From assembly GCA_963971405.1 (NCBI GenBank), contig OZ020486.1:16267419-16331418 (forward strand): a DNA stretch of 64,000 nt. The letters run 5' to 3'. The notes under the pieces were generated by a model, which was given only the letters and a program-made list of their open reading frames with translations, ran no database searches and had not been told where the DNA came from. Source of the stretch: Psococerastis gibbosa. Taxonomy: Eukaryota; Arthropoda; Insecta; Psocodea; Psocidae. Positions within the stretch are counted from its first letter, which is position 1; the number at the start of each line of letters is the position of its first letter. A program made the translations under genes and the position numbers. Shown in pieces: positions 10,206 to 22,200 of this stretch.

Positions 10206-13200
10206 CTGCAATTTCATTGGTATAAAGACTTTTGCACTATTTCCTTAGGAGGAAGGATGAACGGTGCTGTGTAGAAAGTGGGGGGTTGGATTTGATTAAA
10301 AACTAGTCAAAAGGCCGTAGGAGAAATATAACGGCATCGGTGGCTGTTAATTTTGTTTCTCAACACAGTAGAGAGGGAGGAAATGGCTCGTAGGAAGGAC
10401 GTTAACTCAACCGAGAAGGTGAGAAACAGTGAGGCCCACTCCACACGTCATTTACCATAAGATGTCAATGCGACAGTCACGTGTGCATTCGGATTCGGGT
10501 CAGTGAATCTTCCTGCGGTGGGTAGTCTTCATTCTACGCAGGTCGTATTCTCAAATATTTCAACTTATTTCGAGAGATATAGGACTCAAGTTTCTTGTCG
10601 GGAAGTATGTCTCGTTTTCTATGTAAACTTAACATGAGACATGTGGGATGGAAACATTACCAAGTTCTAAGCGACGAGCGTTTTGTTTGGGGATTGTGAC
10701 ATTGGTGACAAAACAAATAGTCAATTCAGAAGTTTAAAGCTGCCCACTGCCCCACGTTTCGGCACGGGTAAATTCGGTTTGATATTCGAAAACATTGTGG
10801 GAAAATTCTACTTACTTGGGACAAGAGCTCGATGGTCTTGATTTTCCAAACTGGAAAATCTGCCGTGATCACTTTCGATCCCGAGATCTGGCGACGTATT
10901 CATGTTGCGAGCCAGCAGAAGATCATTGTTGGCGGCAGAATGGGTTCTTATACTGCTATCCTCTTCAACCTATAAAGAAAAAACCATTTTAGACGCATCA
11001 CAAATAGCAATTGTAACTAATAATATAATTGTCATTAATAACCCACGCTAGGATACCACCAAATGTGTAATTTTCAGTTCTTTCCAGGTTAGATACTAAA
11101 TGACCAAAATAACTGAAAGAATTTCCTGTTGATTTTAGAGACAAAATCATAAATTATTTGAGACTACTTTCAAACGAGAGACATGAGAATATAACTATTC
11201 CTACAGGGCTGTAAAAAGGAAACGCATGTATGATTAGGGAACGTTATACTCGTTAAAAAGTACTTCAGGCCACAACAGCGATTTTTAGGAGAGATTATTT
11301 TTAGAGTTAAGGCTTAGAGTGTAATGTATGTTTATTAGCTATCCACGAAAGATTTTAATAGCTAAGCAATTGAAAGGCCATAATTAATATCAGTAACATC
11401 CAAATTTAATTTCATCCTACGAAATAAAATTGATAACTCATAATTTCTTAAATCCCCCACCCACATAACAACTCTCGAAATGTTTTGTAATTGATATGAA
11501 TTTAATCCGAGCATGGCATATAATACAAGGCAGCCACCTGTCTCTCAAGGTTCCTGATGGTGCTCAGGAACTTCTCTTCGGCCTGTTGATTGTTCCTCAG
11601 GAGACCATTTTGCATCTCTACAGCTCTACGCAGACTTTCTTCTATTTGAAGCTTTTCATTATTTAATCGCGCCAATTCCAATTCCATTTCAGACCCTCGC
11701 ACTTTAAGAACGTCCAGCTCTCTGTTGATCTCTTGGTTTTCTTTTCCTATGCGAGCTATTTTCTTTAATAAGTCTTCTTCCCTTTCCTACAAGTTAAAAT
11801 GATTCTTTAAAAAATAAATTAAGGATAATTTGCTTGTTACTCAGCTAACCAGAAACTTATTGCAAGAATACTTTACGAGTACGTAAGTATGTAAGTAAGT
11901 ATAACTGCAGTATAAATATTCATAATAAATTGTAGGTTGTTTATAAGTTTCCACACATATAAACATGCAACGCGTGAGCCTCAAAGGGCGTCATGTTAAA
12001 AAAAATAAGTTTCCGTAAAATAAACAAACCAAAAATTGTAATTGAACACATAATACACCAGCGTGTATGGCACATGGCGATTATAATACCGGGGTCAATA
12101 TAATATCCTGGTATTAAAAATGTAAACAAGATAATTTTACGATGGAAAGTGCTATTCAAAATTTGTTTGTTTGCAGTTTTAACGCCAGGAGTAAGTTAAT
12201 ACCAATCGCCATAATCGGCCAACAAAGGAGCTATGAAAATAAGGAAATATTGCCCGGTTACCTTAGTTCTCCTTCAGTTTATAAATTTCTTATTTCCGAA
12301 AACGCTCATTTTCATTCGACGTCAGACGTCAATATTTAAAAAAATGGGACGTCCGAACATTTAAGCCTAGTCCTAATCCAATAAGGACACTGTTCGCACG
12401 GGTACAACTATTAAAAAATAACTGACCTTAAAATTATCTCGGATAACTTTTTTCTGGTCTTCAACGAGTGCTAGTTTTCCATGTAATTCTGCTGTCTTTT
12501 TGTGGGCGTTTTCTAAGTCAACTCGAGTCACCCAGTTCTTCCGCAGCTCAGCCACTTGTTGTTCAACACCACGACGAACTTCTTCGGCAATGTGCGCCTG
12601 CGCCTCCTGATCACACTGATCCATCGCCTGCTCCAACTCGCGCAGCTTGCTCTCCATCCATTGAATTCTCTCTTTTGCTTCCTTTACCTAAAAAATACAG
12701 CATGTCAAGAATGTTTCGCTACAATAAATGACTAGTAATTGCGGATCCAGGTAAATAGTATGGCATTATTTCCATTTAATATTGTAACACGAAGGAGAGG
12801 AAGACCAAGGAAGACTTACAAATATCCAATTGAAGAGGACAGTGGGACTGGAAGGAATCACACTCGGGCAACTGGAGCTGATTACAGATAATGATCATGA
12901 TAACAGAAGGGTGAAACAACAATATCAACACACAACTATCCATTCTGTATAAACCGGAGTACCTATACACCAGAAAGCACGTTTAATCTATGGGTCCTGG
13001 ACTATTTATATAAAAATTAAAATTAATTAAATTTAAATTTAAAATGTTTTGCGGATCAATAATGATGATCGAAACACTACACACATTTTTTTCATTACAG
13101 TTAAAGGTGTGATAGTGCATTCTCCGATTGGCCACGTACCTTCAACTCCACAGCCGTTTTACTTTTCTCAGCTTCATGCAGACGTCGCTTGAGCTCATTT

Positions 13201-16200
13201 GTCTCCTCGATTTCTTTGTTAGCCCTCTTCGTCCACATTTCCGCCTCTTTTGTCTTTTGATCCATTTGCTGCCGCAAACATTCAACAAACTGCTGCAGTT
13301 CCTTAATTTTCCTGTCGGACGCCTCTTTATCGCGCTCGGCATCCAGCATAATACGTTCCACAGCGTCTAAATGCTTGCTAGCCTCAATCACCTGTGCCGA
13401 TGACTCCGTTTTTAGTCTTTTAGTCTCTTCCACTTTGCTCTGTATCTCTACAACTTTTAGTTCTAGTTCCTTCCTCTCTTTTTCGGCTTCTTTTAATTTT
13501 TCTTCCACATTGTAAGCTTTCTTCCTAGCGATGTCATTCAGCTCAGTCGCCTCGACAAGTCGCAGTTCATACTCCAGTATAATTTCGTCATTTTTTGTCT
13601 CTAGAGAGTCAATAGCTCTCTTTTGCTCTTTACAAATATCATCCTTAAATGTGAGATCCATCTTAACTTGCACTAATTCCTCTTGGGTTGCTTTAAGTTC
13701 GTTTTTCAGTCTTTTGCAAACTGTCCGAGTTTCTTCCAACTCAGACAGGCTGTTTTGAATTTCGGTTAACAGATCGGGCCCGGAATCACCTCCCTGCAAA
13801 AATTGCAATGAACAATGAAAATTTCAACGTAATTAATAAAGAAAAAGAAAATACACTTGGATAGAGTGTATTATTACTTATTGCCGTGCTTGTCAAGATA
13901 GGAATCATACCGACCTAACTGAAGTGACAATGAACTGAATATTGGTATAGGCTTTGGTGACGAATCACAGCATGATGTAACGTGAGCATTTAAGAATCAC
14001 TTACTAGTCTGTTAAGAATCGCCAGTTTCTTCTCTAACAAATTCAGCTGCGCCCGAAGCGTTTTATTGGTTTCTTCAAGTTGCTTAATTTTTGCTTGTTG
14101 TTTTCTGGAATCTGATTCTACGCTTCGAGGACGTTTCACTAGAATAAAAAATAAATAGTAAAATGAACATTCCACTGAGAAAATTCTTTTTGTGTTTATG
14201 CGTACCTATGGAGTCAGCGTCATTAACGCCCAGTCGTTTTTTATTTATTTTTTAGGCCTAGATTTATTGGAGGGAGCATAAGGTCTCCGTATCGTAGCTA
14301 TTCAATAACTGTCCCACTCCTGTCTACTCCCATTGATCCCAGCAAGTGTTTACAAGATCAGACAGGCTATTGGCCGGTTGGCTCACACGCAAACTACACT
14401 AAATCTGATACTTACCTGAGTTCTTAGATTCGTTAAGCGTCCCTTCAGACGATCCCGAGGATTCATTACACTTTGACAACCGAAGAGGAGTAATCGACAT
14501 CGAGTCGATTCGGCCCATACGGGCCAACGAAACAGAGCGGTCCGGCTCAGACCAGGCCTCCGATTCAGAAGCATCCAACTCGAGTCCACGGGCACCAATC
14601 GCAGACACCATTCGCGGACTTGATTTGTCAGCCATCTTCTTTTTCCCTTCAGCTGTGTTGTTTGTCTTCTGGTCGCCCGCAGTGAGATCAATGTTTAGCC
14701 ACGACTCGTCTATTTCTTGGGGAATGCTGAGAACATCGGAATCAAAACGGCCATCGTCACCTCTCTCCTCATTTTGGCCATTTTGGCAGTATGACAACTC
14801 AATGTCGCGCTCAAGAACCTAAAAGAATAATGTATTTCATATTGCATTATTGCATATTGACCACGTGAAGAAAATATAAATTATTTTAATATTATAGGTA
14901 GTTGAGTATTGATGAAACTAAACCCAAATACAGGGCAATATCCATTTGCCGGATTATTCAAATTTATAGTCAAGTTATTTGCATTGCCCACTGCAATAAT
15001 GATATTATGAGAACTAACCTGCTGGGACAAAACCGAGAGTTGCTCCCGCAACTTGCTGATCACAAACGACTGGTCAAACACAATGGATGATTCACTCAAA
15101 AAAGTGCCATCATCTAGACTGAGCGTCAAATTTCTAGACAGTTCTCTGCTCTTATCTACGGCTTTCCTAATAACTTTCTGCTGCTCATGGTTGAGACCGG
15201 GAAACACCCGATTGGTAAGAAGAGAGTCTAAAAATCCAGCCAGTTCTTCTAGTCGCTCTGTCAGCACAGCACATGCCTGCAAAAATAATATGGATTAGGT
15301 CCATTAGCTTTGGATCACGCGAAAGGTAAGCTGACAATTGAGTATAGGAAAAGTTTATAATTATACACTGTATATACATATATTTTTTTAATTTTAGGCG
15401 CGGGACTCTTTCGAATATTTGCGCCGGTCGATGTGTGTGTGTGTGGTAACTTATTTGGTAAGGCGCCGATTCCACGAACCGGCTAGGGCTAAATACAAAA
15501 ACGGTGAAGTGGTAGCAGACATTCAAGACTTAGGCGGGGTTTCCACCGACCTCACATTGCAGAATGCAAATGACATTGACGGAAATTAGAATTTTTCTTT
15601 TTATAGAAATCTATTAAAATGTTTGTACTTAACATATCCCATGACGCCATTTTTTAATTTTAGTTTGTTTGTTTGTGATTTTACTGTATGATCACTGATC
15701 AATTTTAACTATGGCATAGAGTAAAACAAACATTTCCGTCAATGTCATTTGCATTCTGCAATGCGAGGTCGGTGGAAACCCCGCCTAAGTCTTGAATGTC
15801 TGCTACCACGTCACCGTTTTTTTATTTAGCCCTAGCCGGTCGGTGGAATCCCCGCCTAACTGTTCCATTTGGAATGGTTATCTTGTATTTGTCGATAGGT
15901 GTTTCATGACTTCAGTCTTGATGAGAAAGTTTATTGTTGCTGTGACCGGCTCATGTTTGTCCCCAATTAAGCTTGGCAGGGAGTGTGGTTTTGGTAACGG
16001 TCTGACAATTGCGTATGTATATTCCCCGAACCCGAAGACATGGCACCGACAATTTCATTCTAATAAAGGGAAGGTTGCTGTTCAACCAGTTACCGGACCA
16101 CATTAAGAGTTTGCGTTCGGAGGTTAGGGAGTTCAGGCGAATATTACACACTTACCTGGTGGAGGGTGTGTTTTATTCGCTTGATGAGTTTCTGGGGAAT

Positions 16201-19200
16201 GCGTAAATTAATTTGGCCGATTGTTCTTACAATGGGCCAATTTTATTTCGTTTTGTAAATTTTAATTTTTTATATTGTTGATGTTAGTTATCTAAGTTAA
16301 ATGTTACATGTTAAGTGTTTTTAGTTTAGTTATAATTGTATTGTATAACTGTATCCAATGTAATTCATTCATTCATATATTTATTGTACGTACCTGTTTG
16401 AGAGGTTGTTCTCTAGTTCGCAACCTATCTACTTCTTGAGCTAAGGTGGCCCTCTCTTCACTAACTTTCTTCAATCTCGACTTAAGCATTTTCACGTCTT
16501 CTTTCACATCTTCCTTATTGTCAGTTTGGGGATCATTAGCTTGCAAATCCATTATTCTCTTTCTCAGGACCGCTTGGAGACGATCTACCTCACACTTTTT
16601 GGCCAAAACTTCTTTTGTAAGTTCTCTTGAATTGTTACCGTCTTGTTTTTTCGTAAGTTCCTCCACTTCAGCCATTAGCGTTTGGATTTGGTTTAGAGTG
16701 GTATCGACCTAAAATAAAAATGTAGTTGGAGCATTAAAACAGCGCCTCTCATTCGCAATCTTATCATTTGGGATTCATAAATTCGTAGCGCAGTTCTTGA
16801 TCATAATTATTTCAAAGCATAAATAATGTCGATTTCTGAATTTCCTAGGCTCACAAAATAAATAATTGATTAGTTTTTTTTTTGCCAGGAGCGAGCCTTT
16901 TTTAAACAAAGCTTTCCGTATTAATAGGAAAGTAATAATAATCTTAATTTTGTAAATGCGTCAAAGAAAGCATGAAGACAGATTACAATATAAAACTGTA
17001 GAAATAATGGTTGGCTATTTTTACGTAAATGTATATTTAAAAGAAATACATAGTAATAAACAGTACTAGTCTAGAAACATTCAACATGAAAATTACCTTT
17101 GGTGCAGAGCAAATAACACTTCGAAAGCACATGCAACATTTCGTGTCCATCCCAAGCGAAGGGAAGCTGATAGGTTAAAGAGCGTTGCAGTATTATGACA
17201 CAAAGCATAACTGATTTGTTTTCCAAGCAAGTGTAGAAACAATTTATTGGCTCAATATACACCATACCCTTAGTAATCCAGTATACTATAGCCTGCATCT
17301 ACTCAATGCTCCACATCGAAGGTGGAGGGGGATCCATCATTTTAATACAAATATACATGGAAAATCTTCTACGTGCTAAACAGAGCCCCGCTGTCTTATA
17401 AATGATTTAGAGACTTGCCATAGCAACAGATCAACTGAAATCGTCATAAGTCTAACCGAGTTCTATCGTTTTTTTATTATTATTTATAGATACATGCATT
17501 TTATAAGAAAGAATGCCTCACGCTGATTCGACTGAATCTCTAAAGAGACTTTTCTAAGAAAAAAGGATAACGTGCCATTACTCAGATAATTTATTTTAGG
17601 TGTGATAACTTGGATTTCACTTGAGGGGCAACCCAGCGCATAAAAGTCCATAGGAGACTGGCTGACCATATACCAAACCGGCACACAAGGCAAACAGCGA
17701 GCACCCACCACTACGAATAGAAGAAAAGAGCGTTACAATATGGACAAATCCGGTAACTTCCTTACAGGATTAGATTAGTCCGTAATTAAAAAACACGAAA
17801 AATTCAAAACAATTCCCCATTGTCTTCTAACCTTTATGCATTAATTACCTAACTACCTTAACTATTGATAAAAAATACGGACCTTTGAAACATATGCTAT
17901 AGTTTAAATTATAAAATTTTGTTGTAAACCATCTAAGAACCATTTTAAGCAAACCCGTACGATGGAATGGTCAAGAGGGGGCTCATCATAGATATTGTCA
18001 ATGGATCAACCTAAAATCGTTTTTTTTTTTAAATTGGTATGTTGATTTTGCAGTTGAACGGGCGATTATTTTTAATCTTAACCTGGGAATAAAAATGTCA
18101 ACAAGATGAATTTATAATTGAATGTGCTATTCAAAATGGTTTTGTTTATATTTTCAACCTCATGAATAAGTTAATACGGGACAAATTTATTGATTTTTCA
18201 AGTTCATGGATAAATTACATCTAACAATTCCTTACAATATGATGCATGAGATTGTCTTCTACAACTTGGATATACCAAATCTTTAATAACTTGCGTAGCA
18301 AAAAAAATTTAGGTGTGATCCTGCGGAAGGAAATGTCTACATCCAGCATACTATTAAGAATTTAGTCTAGACATAAGCAGCCAGCTCCCAACAGACTTTA
18401 CTGCTAAAGCAAGGTGCAAAGAAATCTTTTTACTTTCATACCATCAAAATCGTTTATATTTTTAGAAGTAAATTTCATTTAAATAGGAACATGCAATAAA
18501 TCATTAAAAAAATACAATACCACATTTTTAGCTAAAGCATTAATTAGTCACTGTCAATGAGGTTCATTTGTGAAGTCATTTTGTAGATGGCAGCACCAGT
18601 AACAATAATATCAAAGCGTTGATTTTTCCATAAGCATCAATACTATTTTAAAATTATTTTTAATTACGTATTATTTTAGTGATATTTTTCTATAAATCAT
18701 GGAGAATATATATATTAAATTATATGCAGCGAAAAATATTAAAAGAATTAATTAGATGCTAAGAGCTTAGTTTTCACATGCAAACGGCGGCCATTTTGAA
18801 TAATATGGATATCGGTTTGTCGTCAGCGAACCTAGTGATCAAAACTGTCCCTACAGAACCTCATAAGAGAATCATTCGTTTCATGCAAGGTTGAAAACGT
18901 GAAAAAGTAACCATAACCTAATCGTCAAAACCAATACTACTGATCGAATGAAATACCTGAGTATCTTCAGGAACTATATGATCTCCATTCAAATGTCGCC
19001 TTAGTTCTGCAATTGTCGCATCTTTCGCCTTCAACTCTTCAGCCAGATGCTCCTTCGTACTTCTCTCCACCTGAACCTTTCTTATAAATGTTTTAATAGT
19101 TGCGCACGCTTTCCTGTGCTCGACTTCTAGACTCTTGAGCTCAGAACCACGTTGCTCGAGTGTCGATTCCAAATCGTCTATTTTTCCTAATAGTTCAAGC

Positions 19201-22200
19201 TCATGCTCCTTAATCTCCTTCTGTGTTTGGGCAAAAGTACTAGGGGAGGTCTGAACTTTTATACGGTCCAATAGAGCAGCATTCTAAAGAAAAAGAAACA
19301 ACATTTAGCACATGGATGATCATTTGGATAAGGCGCTAATTCCATCAACGTCAATAGTCAAAATATTGCTGATATTGACGTGGTAGCAGACATTTTTACA
19401 ATGTCCATAATGTCTGCTACCACGTCAAACACGTCAATAGTGAACTATTGACGTCGGCGGAATATGCGCTTTAGGGGCCGTCCATTAATCACGTGAGGTT
19501 CGAAAGGGGGGGAGGGGCTCGGCAAAAATCACGAAATATCACAAGGGGGAGGGGTTAGATTATACTTTATACCTCTATTTAAAAATAATATTATAAAAAT
19601 TTAAAGATTCTTTGTAGCTACTAAAAAATACACGTGATTTTTGGTGGGGGTGGGTTAGTCTTAAACCTCACCACGTTTCACCAAGGGGGAGAGAGGGGTT
19701 AAAAAATGTTTAAAAAAAAAAAACGTGATTAATGGACAGCCCCTTATTGAATTTGTGACGATTTCTTTTATTGATACTATACTTCATGAGTCTGTGAAAT
19801 TCATCTAGTAACATAAGCTCATTAACTTGCAGCTGCAGCTTGCATGGAGACTTGCTCAGAACGAGAAAAAGTAAGCAATTAAGGATGTGACGTCACCTGG
19901 AAATGGCTGCATGCATACCCGAAATTTTGTAGTACCGTATATACGAAAGATGTCCATTGTTGTTACCAGCAAAATACATGGGGGAAGCTATGTTAGGCCC
20001 GGTGCGCGCAGACGATTCAAGCGCCAATGACTCGCTGAGGAATTTTTCAGTGGTTGGTGCGAAGCAACAGAGTCCACATCAGAAGATTTCTATGAGCAGG
20101 CAGTCTCAGAAATCTGCTGAAGTTGACTCTGGTTTTCGATCTACCCATTCTTAATAACAAATTTCTCATCGAGTCACCTGCGTGCGAACCGGGTCTAAGG
20201 TGAAGATATTGATAATGATTCAATTCTAAATCTTTGATACCTACCTACTAAAGCACCAATGACAACATATACATTAATTATTAATGCAAACACATACCTC
20301 TTCCTTTAACTTGTCATTTTCAGCAGCAATTATCTCGATTTCGCTATCCCGGAGATTCTCTTCCAACTCACAAACTTTGCACTTCAATTTATCCTCAATT
20401 TCTTCCAACTGTTGTATCCTTTGAATTGCAACATTATTATGCTGCGTCTTCTGCTCCAATGCTTTATTTAACTCTTCTCTAATTAAGGCATCTTTGCTTA
20501 TTTGCAGCTCCAAACTAGCAATGTTCTTTTTTAACGAAGTTATTTCTTCTTCGGACATCTATATAAAAAAAAAAATCATAAATGCCTATTTATTAACTGA
20601 TAAAAAAGAATAACGTAGAGGTCAGTATCGCAGACAGTTGCGGAGAAGTAAGTAAATGCCTCAGCGTTTGCGGACGACTTTAAGAAATACGGAACATTAA
20701 GTACGGCAGCAATTTAGCCAACAATTTAATGTTTTCAGCTTGAAAATGACCAAACCAAAAACTTTAGTGTTGACCTTTCAAAATTAACTGATGCCTGCAA
20801 GGGATCAAATGCAGGATGAGAGAAAAGATAGTGAAAAAGGGAGGGATTTAAATTTTCACCTCGGCCCCAAAGTATCAAAACCTGCAAGCGGGTTCCCGAA
20901 ATCTCTCACCTGGCGGTAGGTCTGTTGTCCCATAAGCCTCACACTGGCATCTAACGCTTCCAGACGAACCTTCAGCTCGCCATTTTCCTTTTCAAAATGC
21001 GCTGTGGCCTTCTTTAAAGCTTCTTCATGTTCATTTTGCAACTTCTCGAATGCCTCTGACGCTTCGCACAATAACTTCTGCTTACTTTCCAGTTCTTTGG
21101 ACTGGGACTCATTTATAACCTAAGAAAGAACGATGAAAGTCAGCGTAGTAGACAATCAATGGCAATTTTATAGTTCAACCTAGTATACAAGCATTTCCTT
21201 GTGCATAAGAAAATGAAGCCAAGACGGGATCCTAGCTGCAAATAATTAAATCATAGCAGCCAGTGCCTTGTCTCGTTCTCGGCTATGTAAAAGAATGGCT
21301 TCTAAATCTCTCGTACAGATGGAGATGAAACCCCAAGACTACTTTTACTTACTAATGTAATCCAACGGACACTATACTCCGTTCTATTATATGCTTATGT
21401 TTGTTTGCCTTATCCCTTTCAAATACATGGCCAAATCATCCCGTGGCTGCAGACCGTTATCAATATGGCTGCTAGTGTAGCCCGCACAAGATAAGTACGC
21501 AATTTGGCTGAGAAAACCAGTGATAAGTGTAGCATGCACAAGCTAAGTACAGAGTTTTTGACCGGGTCCAGGTATCCGTTTTGCTATGCTGCAATGTGTA
21601 AGACTTCGATATTTTTTGCGTTGGTACTTATCTCTGATAGTTGACTTACGGTTAACGGGTGCCTCGTAAGGCATATTATGGCTCCCGCCGCTCCAGTTAA
21701 TGTATTTCTATGGGCCAAATACTCCAGAAGATGGCATGGAAAGTTTCCTTCAATCGGTTGGCTGTGTGACAGTACTATTCCCTAACTTTCCTATGAGTCA
21801 ATTCAACTCTTTGAGGATATGCACACAAAATTTTTATTTAATTAATTAAGCAAGTTTATAAAGATTTGACTTATTAAGTTGTAGAAGACTGCTTCATGCA
21901 TCATATAATACGGTACTATTAAATTTTGGAGTTGTAGTTTCTCCATGATTCTATTTTACGTGAAATTTTAGTCCCCAATAATTAGTATGAAAGAACTATG
22001 GTAGCCAAAATTAAAAATGTCCTATTATACCCTAGGCAGCATGAAGTAGTTTTCGGCAACTTAAATGAGCCAAATCTACAATAACCAATAAAATCAATAA
22101 AAACAACGGATTGTGGGGTGTCCGTTTCCTACGTGTACTCTTAACACTTCAAGATAGGGTAAAACCGTTGACAAACCTTGAAATCGACATTTTCTTTAAT

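Noticed and set aside
10795..10992. Open frame with ICRDHFRSRDLATY, faintly like a THAP zinc finger
   Set aside because: The required cysteine and tryptophan spacing is not present and there is no splice or repeat context; chance or deep decay is more likely.
13128..13758. Plus-strand open frames opposite cnn exon 10
   Set aside because: Serine- and phenylalanine-rich antisense shadows of a coiled-coil exon.
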